NCBI GenBank assembly: GCA_020053305.1
Contig: JAGVNJ010000039.1
Span: 1-64,000, forward strand
Reading direction: 5' to 3'
Length of the DNA stretch: 64,000 nt
From: Candidatus Edwardsiibacteriota bacterium
GTDB lineage: Bacteria; Edwardsbacteria; AC1; EtOH8
A program made the position numbers and the translations under genes. Positions 40,222 to 49,247 of this stretch are shown here, piece after piece. The notes beneath the pieces were generated by a model. That model was not told the DNA's origin and ran no database searches. It saw only the letters and a program-made list of their open reading frames with translations. Numbering within the stretch: the stretch's first letter is position 1; every line of letters starts with the position of its first letter.

Positions 40222-41586
40222 ATGGAATTAGATAAACTAAGGATACTTCTCCTGGACGATGATGAGGTCGACAGAATGGCCGTCAAACGCTTGGTCGAGA
40301 AAGACGGACTGCCGTATGAAATAGATCTGGCTGTTTCGATAGCCGAGGCCACCCAAAAACTGGCCGATCGCTACTACGATCTGGCCCTGCTGGATTATCT
40401 GCTGCCGGACGGCCGGGGACTAGACCTGCTAAAGATAACCGGAGAAGTACCGGTGATCTTTGTGACCGGTAGCGGCGACGAAAACATAGCCGTGCAGGCC
40501 CTGCGGGGCGGGGCCTATGATTATTTAATAAAAGACCCGGAAAGGAACTATCTGATAGTGCTGCCGGCGACTATAAACAATGTCATGGAAAGGAAAAAGG
40601 CGGAGAACGCTCTTAAGGAAAGCGAGATCAAACACCGGGTTCTTTTAAACTGCATTAAAACACCTATTCTGGCACTTAAAGAGGATATTACTATATTCTA
40701 CTGCAACGATACTTATGCAGAATTCGTAAAACTGCCCATTGAACAGCTGGAGGGAAAGAAATTAATTGAAGTCTTTCCCAGAATTAACGGTTCGGAAACC
40801 TATAAGACCTATCTTGACGTATTAAAGACCGGCAAGACCCTGGTGGTTGAGGGAAAATTTGAGAACCGCTATCTAAGTTCCAGCATCTATCGTACTCCCT
40901 GGGGTATCCTGGCGGTGGCCGAGGATATTACCGAGCGCAAAGTTGCCCAGGAGGCGCTGGTTAGGGCAAACGAAGAACTGGAAAGGCGGGTGGCGGAGAG
41001 GACGGCGGAATTGGCCGAGGCCAATTCCGAACTGCAGAGGAGCTACAATGACACCATAGGGGCTATTACTGCGGCCATGGATGCCAAGGATTCCTATACC
41101 AGGGGCCATTCCGAAAGGGTTCGGGATATCGCTATGCTAATTGGGCATAAACTGGATCTTTCCGAGGAATCGCTGAAGAAACTATCCTATGCTTCGTTAT
41201 TGCACGATATCGGCAAGATAGGAATCTGTGATGTTGTGTTAACAAAAAAAACCGCATTAACCAGACAGGAATACGAGGAAATCAAAAAGCATCCAGAGAT
41301 AGGCGGGAAGCTGGTGGGTGAGATTGAGCTTTTACGGGAAGTAGCGCCGTTAATCGCCGCACATCATGAAAATTTCGACGGCAGCGGGTATCCCAAAGGA
41401 TTGAAAGGAGAGGATATACCGATAGAAGCCAGGATAATCGGAGTGGCGGATGCCTATGAATCGATGATCTCCGACCGTCCCTACCGCAAGGCATATGACG
41501 ATAAAGAGGTGCTGAAAAGGTTGGATGGAGCAACCGGAACACAGCTGGATCCCTTGATTGTAGACAAACTTAAGGAATGCATCTAA
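40222..41586 (+). CDS. Response regulator with PAS and HD-GYP domains (cyclic-di-GMP phosphodiesterase-like)
   Basis: A 454-residue protein. Residues 1-120 are a receiver domain (LLLDDDEVDR, D58 in LALLDYLLPDG), 130-240 a PAS-like domain, 240-275 a coiled coil (NEELERRVAERTAELAEANSE), and 275-454 an HD-GYP domain with GHSERVRD, LLHDIGKIG, HPEIGGKL, HHENFDGSGYPKGL and GVADAYESMISDRPYR, all metal and catalytic residues in place. HD-GYP proteins degrade cyclic-di-GMP. With the upstream kinase and receiver it gives a pathway from a membrane signal to second-messenger breakdown. A bidirectional terminator follows at 41601-41631. Confidence 0.93.
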   Translation: MELDKLRILLLDDDEVDRMAVKRLVEKDGLPYEIDLAVSIAEATQKLADRYYDLALLDYLLPDGRGLDLLKITGEVPVIFVTGSGDENIAVQALRGGAYDYLIKDPERNYLIVLPATINNVMERKKAENALKESEIKHRVLLNCIKTPILALKEDITIFYCNDTYAEFVKLPIEQLEGKKLIEVFPRINGSETYKTYLDVLKTGKTLVVEGKFENRYLSSSIYRTPWGILAVAEDITERKVAQEALVRANEELERRVAERTAELAEANSELQRSYNDTIGAITAAMDAKDSYTRGHSERVRDIAMLIGHKLDLSEESLKKLSYASLLHDIGKIGICDVVLTKKTALTRQEYEEIKKHPEIGGKLVGEIELLREVAPLIAAHHENFDGSGYPKGLKGEDIPIEARIIGVADAYESMISDRPYRKAYDDKEVLKRLDGATGTQLDPLIVDKLKECI

Positions 41587-41600
41587 AAACCGCTACAATT

Positions 41601-41631
41601 AAAAAAACCCCGATTTGATCGGGGCTTTTTT
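41601..41631. terminator. Bidirectional hairpin terminator
   Basis: CCCCGAT / ATCGGGG with a 3-base loop, flanked by a run of A on the left and T on the right. Serves the HD-GYP gene (plus) and the end of the bat operon (minus). Confidence 0.85.
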
Positions 41632-42343
41632 AATAAACCTTACCCAGGTTGTCCTTTTTTATCCAGCCGCCGGTACCTCCAGCCAGCTGAATTAATAGAT
41701 AATCGTTCCGCTGTTCCCTTATCAGCAGTTCAGTGCCGTCGTGCAGTAAAAGTATCTGTTTGAATTCTTCCCCCGGCCCGCTGAAAGCATTGGCTTCCGG
41801 CACTATTATAACTGCCGGGATGTTTCTCTTTTCGCTTTGCCAAGAGAGCAGACTAATCAATAAAAGCAAAACAAACAGAGCTGGGATAGATGAAGAATAT
41901 AAATAAATGCGTCGTTGCTTAAGGATGAATAGTGAAATAAATATGGAGAATAAACCGAGGAAGGCGAGGCATAGCCAAAAGGATTCGGTCAAGGAGATTG
42001 AGTGAAGCAGTCGATAGATAAGATTATCAAGCGGGCCTGGGGTGGCAAGTACCTTATCAATCCTGTAATTACGGGCGAATAAAAGATTGTTGTTTATATC
42101 AATATCCCGGGGGCTTAAAAATCGGGCGCGGCGATAATTGATTATCGCCTGGCCGATCTGGCCGTTTTTAAAATAGGCATTGCCCAGATTGTAGTAAATG
42201 TGCGAGGACGAGAAAGAGGTTAAAGCCCTTTGATATTCCGCAATTGCTTCCGAATAATCCCCGTTTTCATAATATTTATTTCCCTGGTTGTACGAGTCAA
42301 CCGGGGAAATAGTTAAAAGAGCCAATAACAAGAGCTGCATCAT
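41630..42343 (-). CDS. batE: BatE-like TPR and SH3 protein (end of bat operon)
   Basis: A 237-residue protein with an N-terminal signal/anchor, two or three TPR units (SYNQGNKYYENGDYSEAIAEYQRAL, IYYNLGNAYFKNGQIGQAIINYRRA), two membrane helices (~110-160) and a C-terminal SH3-like domain (PEANAFSGPGEEFKQILLLHDG ... GWIKKDNLGKVY). This layout is that of BatE, last gene of the Bacteroides aerotolerance operon. It overlaps batD by 4 bases. Bat proteins are thought to form an envelope complex helping cells survive oxygen and envelope stress; the biochemistry is not settled. Confidence 0.85.
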   Translation of the reverse strand: MMQLLLLALLTISPVDSYNQGNKYYENGDYSEAIAEYQRALTSFSSSHIYYNLGNAYFKNGQIGQAIINYRRARFLSPRDIDINNNLLFARNYRIDKVLATPGPLDNLIYRLLHSISLTESFWLCLAFLGLFSIFISLFILKQRRIYLYSSSIPALFVLLLLISLLSWQSEKRNIPAVIIVPEANAFSGPGEEFKQILLLHDGTELLIREQRNDYLLIQLAGGTGGWIKKDNLGKVY

Positions 42344-44121
42344 AATTGACTCAATGTCTCCCGGGTTTTTTTCATAAATTTAACAGGATCCGATTCCGGT
42401 ACGGCTGAGGGTGAAAAACGGGCTAGGTCACAGCTATCAATCAACGCCAGAAGATCGGATATGCTGTTTTCCGGAACGTTGTGTGAGGCCAGGCTCATTT
42501 TCAGTTGGTCTATAGTCAGGACACCGGTATCCAGGTTATAGCGATCGCCGATAAACCCAAGGATGGCCTGAGAAAGTGATGAATAGAAGTTTTTGATATC
42601 GTTTGCTTTCAGATGTCTTTCGGATTGACGCAATCGCTTTTTTACCAGACCATCGGAGCGGTGTTTGCGGGCATATCCCTTATCGGTGGTCAGCTTTTCC
42701 TGATGGCCGCGATACCAGAAGGCGGATAATATCATAGCTGGAAACAACAGATACATCAACCAAGCCCAAAGCGGGATATCAAAAGAAGCGTTGCTTAAAG
42801 CCAAAACATCGGGTTTGATGTAATTTATATCGGTGCCCAACACCTTCAGTCCGGTTGCTTCCACCAAGGGAGTGTTTTGAGAACAGCCCGAAGCAGTGCA
42901 TTCAACCGGCTGGGACTGGATGGTATGATAACTTTTATCGCCGGGGTCAAAATAGGTCATTTTTACCGCGGGGATGACATACTTTCCGTCAGCCTGGGGT
43001 ATTATGGGAAAGGTGAAGGTCTTGCTGCCTTTAATGATATCCCCTGAAGCCTGGATGTTCTCTTTCACTTCGGGATCCATTATTTTCAGGCCGGGCATAT
43101 TGGCGATAATGGGTTTTTCTATTAAGCGGATATTCCCAGTGCCGGTTATTTTGACGGTCAGGTTTACGGGTTCATTTCCGGTGGCGGTGTTCTTGTCCAA
43201 AGAGGCTTGGATGGAGAATTTGCCGACCCCGCCGGTGAATTCAGTCGGTTTGTCGCCAGGCAGGGATAAGGCCGTGATGATGATGGGTTTGGATTCTATT
43301 TTAACGGTTTTATTGCTTCCGAAAAAATCAAAAAAGTCCCGTGAAGCCTGGACCACGGCAATGTTCAGCGCCATGGGGCTTACGGCCAGCTCCCCGCTGG
43401 ACATGGGAAACAAGGCCGCTTTTTTTAGCGTCATATATTGATAATGTTTGCCGTCAAGGGTCTTTTGCTGCCAATTGAATTTTTCGGCATCAAATACTTT
43501 TTCCGCCCAGAAACCGCTGAAAGTCGGCATCTCGGCGATGCGGGCATCCGCTATCTGAAAACGGTTATAAAGCGTGAAATCCACCGTCACCTGTTCGCCT
43601 ACATAGACCGTCTTTCTGCTGGCGTTGGCAGAAAGAAAAAGGTTTCCCTCGATAGGAATATTTGATTGCACTGTCGATGTGCGTCCCGGTGCTGCCGGCT
43701 GGGCCCTGGCCGTGGAGGATTTCCCCACCTCAACCTCGATAGGCTGAGAGCGGTATTCCTGATCCTTATATTTAATCAAACAGGGACCGATGGTCAGCTT
43801 CCCCAGTTTTTTGGCGCTGAGATAATAAATGAAATTAACCGAAGCCTGCTTGGACATCTTCCCGTTTATAAACTGAATGTTGGTGGATTGGGAGGACGAG
43901 TTGCCCAGCAGATTGAATTCGGGCAGATCCGGCAATTCCGGCTTGGGGACGCTGGCCATATCCTGCCCCTGAACGGTGACGGTAAGAACAAAATCCTCAC
44001 CCAGTCCGACCGTTGAGCGGTCCACCGAAGCATTGAATTCGATCTCCGCGGCCTGGGCAAGCGTAACGGTTAGAATGGTCAGAACAAGCGTCAGAAGATA
44101 TTTTAGTTTCAAGTCAACCAT
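42340..44121 (-). CDS. batD: BatD (oxygen-tolerance) protein
   Basis: A 593-residue BatD-type protein with a signal peptide (LKYLLTLVLTILTVTLAQAAE), beta-sandwich repeats (AEIEFNASVDRSTVGLGEDFVLTVTVQG at the start; a second similar module after NLFLSANASRKTVYVGEQVTVDFTLYN; a third after FTGGVGKFSIQASLDKNTATGNEPVNL), one membrane helix (~residue 455-475) and a cytoplasmic C-terminal helical region. The module start A-S-x-x-x-V-x-V-G-E is typical. It lies between the VWA/TPR gene and batE and overlaps batE. Confidence 0.88.
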   Translation of the reverse strand: MVDLKLKYLLTLVLTILTVTLAQAAEIEFNASVDRSTVGLGEDFVLTVTVQGQDMASVPKPELPDLPEFNLLGNSSSQSTNIQFINGKMSKQASVNFIYYLSAKKLGKLTIGPCLIKYKDQEYRSQPIEVEVGKSSTARAQPAAPGRTSTVQSNIPIEGNLFLSANASRKTVYVGEQVTVDFTLYNRFQIADARIAEMPTFSGFWAEKVFDAEKFNWQQKTLDGKHYQYMTLKKAALFPMSSGELAVSPMALNIAVVQASRDFFDFFGSNKTVKIESKPIIITALSLPGDKPTEFTGGVGKFSIQASLDKNTATGNEPVNLTVKITGTGNIRLIEKPIIANMPGLKIMDPEVKENIQASGDIIKGSKTFTFPIIPQADGKYVIPAVKMTYFDPGDKSYHTIQSQPVECTASGCSQNTPLVEATGLKVLGTDINYIKPDVLALSNASFDIPLWAWLMYLLFPAMILSAFWYRGHQEKLTTDKGYARKHRSDGLVKKRLRQSERHLKANDIKNFYSSLSQAILGFIGDRYNLDTGVLTIDQLKMSLASHNVPENSISDLLALIDSCDLARFSPSAVPESDPVKFMKKTRETLSQL

Positions 44122-44150
44122 TATTATGAAATCAATTATTGTTCAAGCAT

Positions 44151-44177
44151 GGATTCCCATCTGCATGGGAATGACAT
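44151..44177. repeat. Dispersed palindromic repeat, copy 2
   Basis: GGATTCCCAT-CTGC-ATGGGAATGACAT, the partner of the copy at 5649-5675, with compensatory changes that keep the stem. It lies in the 72-base gap between batD and the VWA/TPR gene, inside the operon, where it could act as an RNA hairpin. Confidence 0.7.
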
Positions 44178-44193
44178 TGTGATTATAGCCATT

Positions 44194-45885
44194 TTACCAG
44201 TCTTTGTCCACCGTTTCCGGCTTTTTAGGCTGCCCTTTTTGTTTTTTCATATTCTCTTTTTCCTTGTTCTGCAGAGCCTGCAGGATGCGGTCGGCCTCGT
44301 CTTTGTTCATCTGGCCCTTTTGGGGCTGAGGTTTGGGCTGCTGACCGTGCTGTTTTTGCTGATCTTGGTTTTTCTGTTGTTGTTTCTGCTGTTGATCCTG
44401 TTTTTGGTCCTGTTTAGTTGAATCGCTCTGAGATTGCTGTTGTTCTTTCTGTTTTAAACAGAATTCCAGATTCTGCTTGGTTTTCATGTCATTGGGGTTA
44501 AGCAGCAGCGATGAAACATAGCTATTGATGGCGTCGTCAAGCTTACCCTGTTTGAAATGGCAATTCCCGATATTATAAAACGTTTTGGCCTGAAAATATT
44601 TATCCTTAGTCAGTAAGCCAAGCTGAAATTCGGATATTGCCTCGGGGTATTTTTGCAATTTGTATAAAGCAAGGCCTACGTTGTAATGGATCTTTTCATT
44701 ATCCGGCTCATGGACCAAGGCTTCCTGGTATTTCTCCAAGGCCTGCTCGATGTTTCCCTTATTCAGGGCCTTATTGCCGGCTCTCATGCTCGAACCGACT
44801 CCGGCGTTTGCAGAAGAAGAATAAAAAATGCAAAATATAGGAATCAAAATGAATAGTTTGGACCGGGATATTCCCAAAGACGGAAACCATTTTCCACGAC
44901 GGTCGCTGATAAAGAGACCCAGAAAGATGAATAGGAATGAGATCGCCAGAAAATACTGGTACCGTTCCACGTAATCGACATACTCTCCGCCTTCCAGTTC
45001 CTTCTTCTTCATGCTTTCCAATTCGGAAATCAGATTATTGGCATTTAAGCCCTCTGCCCGGTAATAACGGCCATCAGTAGCTTTGGCCATAACCAACAGC
45101 AGGCGCTCTGCCAGTCTCGAGACCACGATCTTATCTTCGTTATCCTTCTTATAAGAAATTAGATTGCCGCGGGAATCGGTCTCGGGTATGGTTGATCCCT
45201 GCAAAGTACCGATACCGATTATATAAAGCCTGATGCCCAGCTCGGCGGCCTGCTTGACGGCGGCCATGGGATCGCCCTCTAGGTTATCGCCATCGGTGAC
45301 CAGTATCAGCGCCTTTGAGGTCCCTTGCTTGGGATTGAACAACGACCCCGATACTTCCACCGCTCTTTGAATATTGGTGCCAGGCTTGGGAATGTTGTCG
45401 GGCTCGATGATATCCATGAACAGTTTGGCCGCCTCGACATCGGAGGTCATGGGGCACATAACATAACACTCCCCGGCAAAGGCGGTGATGGCCACCTGAT
45501 TGGTGCTCAGATTATCCAGCAGGGAAGATGCCTGCATCTTGGCCCATCCCAGGCGCGACGGCTTTATATCCTGGGAATTCATGCTCTTGGAGGCATCCAG
45601 GCAAAGAACGATATCAATGCCGCGCCCCTTGTATATCTGAAGCTTTTCACCCCATTTGGGACGGGCCAGGCCCAGGATCAGGAACAGCAATCCTATGACC
45701 AACAGGGCCGACTTAAGCCACCACAGTTTGGCGTTGAACGTATCCGCCAGTCGGGGGATCAGATGGGCATCGGCCAAGGCTTTGAAAGATCTTTTTTTCA
45801 TGACATAAGCTACACTGATCCCCAGTATCACCAGGGGGATGGAGAACAATAAATAAAGGTATTGTGAAGCGGCCCATTTGATCAT
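44194..45885 (-). CDS. VWA-TPR protein (BatB fused to BatC)
   Basis: A 563-residue membrane protein joining two Bat functions. Residues ~1-330 are BatB-like: two N-terminal membrane helices, a von Willebrand A domain with the MIDAS sequence CLDASKSMNSQDIKPSRLG (D-x-S-x-S), VTDGDNLEG, and a further membrane segment. Residues ~370-480 are TPR repeats (LNKGNIEQALEKYQEALVHEPDNEKIHYNVG; FYNIGNCHFKQGKLDDAINSYVSSLLLNPND) as in BatC. The tail (~480-563) is almost all Gln, Lys and Asp, low-complexity. It overlaps batA by 4 bases. Confidence 0.9.
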   Translation of the reverse strand: MIKWAASQYLYLLFSIPLVILGISVAYVMKKRSFKALADAHLIPRLADTFNAKLWWLKSALLVIGLLFLILGLARPKWGEKLQIYKGRGIDIVLCLDASKSMNSQDIKPSRLGWAKMQASSLLDNLSTNQVAITAFAGECYVMCPMTSDVEAAKLFMDIIEPDNIPKPGTNIQRAVEVSGSLFNPKQGTSKALILVTDGDNLEGDPMAAVKQAAELGIRLYIIGIGTLQGSTIPETDSRGNLISYKKDNEDKIVVSRLAERLLLVMAKATDGRYYRAEGLNANNLISELESMKKKELEGGEYVDYVERYQYFLAISFLFIFLGLFISDRRGKWFPSLGISRSKLFILIPIFCIFYSSSANAGVGSSMRAGNKALNKGNIEQALEKYQEALVHEPDNEKIHYNVGLALYKLQKYPEAISEFQLGLLTKDKYFQAKTFYNIGNCHFKQGKLDDAINSYVSSLLLNPNDMKTKQNLEFCLKQKEQQQSQSDSTKQDQKQDQQQKQQQKNQDQQKQHGQQPKPQPQKGQMNKDEADRILQALQNKEKENMKKQKGQPKKPETVDKDW

Positions 45886-46859
45886 GGCAGCCTCCGAAGC
45901 AGGGTGAATGATAAGATCAGGTTCAGCAGGAAAAACACCAAAGCGGTCAGCATGAATATTCCGGCTTTTTCGGAATATACGGTATGGCGGGTTACTTTGT
46001 AAGTGGTGGGTTCCATGCGGTTGATCTCGTCGTAAATCAGCTTCAGGGCTTCGGCATCGCTGGCCAGGAAAGACTGTCCGCCGGTAAGAAGGGATATCTC
46101 CTCCAGGGCGGCCATATCCAGATCGAGCTGGACCTGGGCATAGCGGCGGCCGAAGACAGGGTCGTCAACCGGGAACGGTACCGGGCCCTTGGAGCCAACG
46201 CCTACGCTGTATATCTTGATCCCATAGGTCTGGGCCAGTTTTGCCGCCGTCAGGGGATCAATCTCTCCGGCGTTGTTCAGGCCATCGGTCAACAGCACGA
46301 TAATCCGGCTCTTTGATTTGGAATCCTTCAGCCGTCCCACCGCCGAGGCCAGGCCCATTCCGATGGCCGTGCCGTCTGCCACCAGGCCGAAGTTGATGCG
46401 ATCGATCAGATCGGCCAGGATCTTTTTATCCGAGGTCAGCGGACATTGAGTTAGGGACTGCCCGGCGAATACCACCAAGCCGATCCGGTCGCCCTTGCGT
46501 TTGCCAACGAATTCCTTGGCTCGTTCCTTGGCCACGAACAAGCGGTTCTTGGGGCTGAAATCCTCGGCCTGCATGGTTCCGGAGATGTCCATGCATAGCA
46601 TGATATCTATTCCCTTGTCCTCCATCTCCTCATAGACCCGGCCTTTTTGAGGGCGAGCCAGGGCGATTATCATGAATAACAAGGCAGCAACGCTCAAGAC
46701 AAAGGAGGCAGGCCTGATATATCTGCCGTAGCTGGGATTCTTTTTAAAGAAATCGGTATTGGAAAATCTGACGGCAGCGGTTCTTTTTTTCAGCTCCAGC
46801 CAGATCAGTCCAGCCAGCGGTATTAAAAGGAGAAGATATGCAGGAGAAGCGAAACGCAT
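45882..46859 (-). CDS. batA: BatA-like VWA membrane protein
   Basis: A 325-residue protein with two N-terminal membrane helices, a VWA domain with intact MIDAS (MLCMDISGTMQAEDFSPKNR; D-x-S-G-T), VVFAGQSLTQCPLTSD and LLTDGLNNAGEI, and a C-terminal membrane helix. It is the BatA of the aerotolerance operon and a likely binding partner of the MoxR ATPase. It overlaps the next gene (VWA/TPR) by 4 bases and follows a membrane protein gene by 2 bases. Confidence 0.9.
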   Translation of the reverse strand: MRFASPAYLLLLIPLAGLIWLELKKRTAAVRFSNTDFFKKNPSYGRYIRPASFVLSVAALLFMIIALARPQKGRVYEEMEDKGIDIMLCMDISGTMQAEDFSPKNRLFVAKERAKEFVGKRKGDRIGLVVFAGQSLTQCPLTSDKKILADLIDRINFGLVADGTAIGMGLASAVGRLKDSKSKSRIIVLLTDGLNNAGEIDPLTAAKLAQTYGIKIYSVGVGSKGPVPFPVDDPVFGRRYAQVQLDLDMAALEEISLLTGGQSFLASDAEALKLIYDEINRMEPTTYKVTRHTVYSEKAGIFMLTALVFFLLNLILSFTLLRRLP

Positions 46860-46861
46860 AT

Positions 46862-47770
46862 CTAGTTTCTCCCTTTACGGGCATCATCGATTATTTCGGG
46901 CTTTTCTTCGGGAGTGGTTTTTTGCACCAGTTCTTTGGCCTGATGCAGTGCTTCTTCGATCTCCTGATAGGTGGGGATCAGTTTGGCATATTTGACCCGG
47001 TCGGCCTTGTTCAAAAAGCCGCTGAATTCCTCTCGGCAAGGGATCTTGTTTGCTTTGAGATCATAAATTATCTCGGTGGTAGTTTGCTCCAACGCGTTGA
47101 ACTCAAAACGCCGCCCGATATATCTTTTTATTATTTCGGAAAGTGCGTAGTAATATCTCTGGACCTGGCCCTTATCCAGCCATTCCTTAAAAGGCAGGCT
47201 GTTCAGGAAATTCATGGCCTCGATCCAGGGGGGCAGGGGAGCCTGGGCCAGCTCCTGGATCTTTTTTATCTTCAGATAAATCCGGTAACCAAGGTATCCC
47301 AGCAAGGCCAGCAAAAATATGGCCGTTGGTATCAGCCACAGCCAATAGTTGGGAAATTTCTCCTCGGGTTTGATATCATTGATATCCGACATCTTGGCTG
47401 GCATTACGCTGGAGATGGTCACTTTCAGGGTGTCGCTATAGAGGGTATCAACGCGGTTTTTATCGTTGATCAGAAATTTGAAACGGGGCAGGGTCGTTTC
47501 TCCGGTTTTGAATCCGGCCAGCTTCAGCCGGCAGGTATTGGTATTGAAACCTTTATGGCTTTTGGTACTCACCTTCTGACCGATGACCAGGAATGAACCG
47601 GTGGAATCCGCCATGGGACCTAGCGGTTTGGCGGTGTTGGGGTAATTGACGTCTATTAACAATTCAAAAGGAGTGCCCACCGAAAGCTTACGGGCAACGA
47701 CCGTGGTGTTCAAAGAGGGCTTCCCCTGCAGCTGGGAGACTAATATGACGGTTAATAATATTTGATGCAT
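46862..47770 (-). CDS. Bat-operon membrane protein between DUF58 and batA
   Basis: A 302-residue protein with an N-terminal signal-like segment (HQILLTVILVSQLQG), an extracytoplasmic domain (to ~150) resembling a single BatD-type sandwich (TPFELLIDVNYPNT), one membrane helix (WLWLIPTAIFLLALLGYLGYRIYL, about 165-188) and a cytoplasmic helical domain. Proteins with this layout are regularly found between DUF58 and batA in moxR-bat operons (DUF4381-type). It lies 2 bases from batA. Role inferred from position. Confidence 0.75.
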   Translation of the reverse strand: MHQILLTVILVSQLQGKPSLNTTVVARKLSVGTPFELLIDVNYPNTAKPLGPMADSTGSFLVIGQKVSTKSHKGFNTNTCRLKLAGFKTGETTLPRFKFLINDKNRVDTLYSDTLKVTISSVMPAKMSDINDIKPEEKFPNYWLWLIPTAIFLLALLGYLGYRIYLKIKKIQELAQAPLPPWIEAMNFLNSLPFKEWLDKGQVQRYYYALSEIIKRYIGRRFEFNALEQTTTEIIYDLKANKIPCREEFSGFLNKADRVKYAKLIPTYQEIEEALHQAKELVQKTTPEEKPEIIDDARKGRN

Positions 47771-47784
47771 AGATGTTCAATTAT

Positions 47785-48678
47785 TCAATGGAACCTTCTG
47801 GAACGCAGCTGAAAGAATTTATGCAGCTTGGGAACGAAATCCTCGTCGGTGAAAAGGCTGATGCTGTCTATGTTCAGGGACTTGAAAAGCCGCTCACGTT
47901 TCTGCCTTTCGAGCAGATTATACTGCAAGTATCCCTGCTGCAAAGAGGGATCGGAGGTGTTGATGGTCATCGTCTCTCCGGTCTCCAGGTCCTCGAAGTC
48001 TACCAACCCGGCCTTGGGCAGACGGCTTTCGGCCGGGTCCGAGATCTCGATGGCCACCAGGTCGTGTTTGCGGGCGGCTATGCCCAGGGGGGTCTTGAAT
48101 CTTTCCGGGGAAAACCCTTTGCCGGAAAAATCGCTGATGAAAAAGATGATGGCCCGATGTTTCAAGATGTGCATCAATGATTCCAGGGCAGTTGACGGCT
48201 GGGTGCCTTTGTTCTGCGGCTTAAAGTAGAGGATGTCCCGGATCAGGCGCATCACATGCAACCGGCCCTTCTTGGGAGGTATGTATTTCTCCACCTGGTC
48301 GGTAAAGAACATCAATCCTACCTTATCGCTGTTCTTGACCGCCGAGAAGGCCAGGGTAGCCGCCACCTGGGCCGCCTGCTCCAGTTTGAATTGGGTTTTG
48401 GTTCCGAAATAGCCCGAGCCGGAGGCGTCCACGCACAGTATAACGGTCAACTCACGCTCCTCCACGAATTTTTTGACGAAAGGCCGGCCCATCCGGGCGG
48501 TGACCTTCCAGTCTATGGAGCGAACATCGTCACCGGGCAGGTATTCCCGCACGTCCACGAACTCCATGCCGGTGCCCTTGAAGGTGGATTTGTATTCCCC
48601 GGCAAAGGTGGTATTGACGATCTTCTTGGTGTGAAGTTCAATCTGGCGGATCTTTTTTATGAATTCTGGTGACAGCAT
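47785..48678 (-). CDS. DUF58 domain protein of the moxR-bat operon
   Basis: A 297-residue DUF58 protein. The signature VDVREYLPGDDVRSIDWKVTARMGRPFVKKFVEERELTV is strongly diagnostic, and VILCVDASGSGYFGT is a VWA-like metal-site motif. DUF58 proteins accompany MoxR ATPases and Bat proteins. The gene is on the minus strand between moxR and the membrane-protein gene, but a 569-base gap with a GIY-YIG cassette now separates it from moxR. Confidence 0.9.
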   Translation of the reverse strand: MLSPEFIKKIRQIELHTKKIVNTTFAGEYKSTFKGTGMEFVDVREYLPGDDVRSIDWKVTARMGRPFVKKFVEERELTVILCVDASGSGYFGTKTQFKLEQAAQVAATLAFSAVKNSDKVGLMFFTDQVEKYIPPKKGRLHVMRLIRDILYFKPQNKGTQPSTALESLMHILKHRAIIFFISDFSGKGFSPERFKTPLGIAARKHDLVAIEISDPAESRLPKAGLVDFEDLETGETMTINTSDPSLQQGYLQYNLLERQKRERLFKSLNIDSISLFTDEDFVPKLHKFFQLRSRRFH

Positions 48679-48690
48679 GATCTTATTTTA

Positions 48691-49237
48691 TGTCATCCTG
48701 AGTATGACATCACTTCAAACAAATCGAAGGATGGGTCAGACATTCGGATAAATCTCTCCAGTTTTTATTATTTAACTCAATCAAAGTAATTTTCTTTTGG
48801 CGACGCCAACCTTTTATTTGCTTTTCTCTTGCGATAGCAAATCTAACGTCCCTAAAATGCTGATAATAAACAAGGCAATCACACCTATAGATTTTACAAA
48901 ATCCTGGAAGTAATTTTTGCTTGTGCTCAAAAATACCTCTCGTTAAATTATTAGTAACGCCTACATAAAATACCTTGGATTTGTTGGCAACAATATATAC
49001 GTAATAATCTTTCATGTAATAACGTTCATCCCTGAAACTGTAAGGCAGGTGAGCAGTCTATGGATGACGCCGTTTTTATTGTCATCCAGAGTATTGTTGC
49101 TGGTTTGACTAACCGAAGAATGGCTATTAACGAATCCCTTAGCTTGTGAAGCGGGTATGCCTCCTTGGAATGATATATAGTTTGATTAGTATATTCATCC
49201 TTCAGCTTGTCTGGCAGGATGTTTTCTCAGGATGACA
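48691..49237. mobile_element. GIY-YIG cassette bounded by perfect 12-base inverted repeats
   Basis: TGTCATCCTGAG at 48691-48702 and its exact complement CTCAGGATGACA at 49226-49237 bracket the GIY-YIG gene at 48710. The stretch fills the gap between DUF58 (start 48678) and moxR (stop 49248), genes that are normally adjacent. Another related repeat, GTCATCCAGAG, lies at about 49081. The ends resemble a widespread GTCATCCTGAG dispersed repeat family, so the bracket could be two independent copies of it rather than true transposon ends. Confidence 0.5.
48710..49015 (-). CDS. Small GIY-YIG nuclease-domain protein inside the moxR-bat operon
   Basis: A 101-residue UPF0213-type GIY-YIG protein: KDYYVYIVANKSKVFYVGVTNNLTRGIFEHKQK gives the two strands and the following helix; the usual catalytic Arg after the helix start is T-R-G here, and REKQIKGWRRQKK carries the Glu region. 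AT-rich relative to the operon. Same superfamily as the gene at 24399 but distinct. Both sit where they interrupt older arrangements, consistent with selfish small nucleases; no function is proven. Confidence 0.85.
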   Translation of the reverse strand: MKDYYVYIVANKSKVFYVGVTNNLTRGIFEHKQKLLPGFCKIYRCDCLVYYQHFRDVRFAIAREKQIKGWRRQKKITLIELNNKNWRDLSECLTHPSICLK

Positions 49238-49247
49238 GAACAATTTA

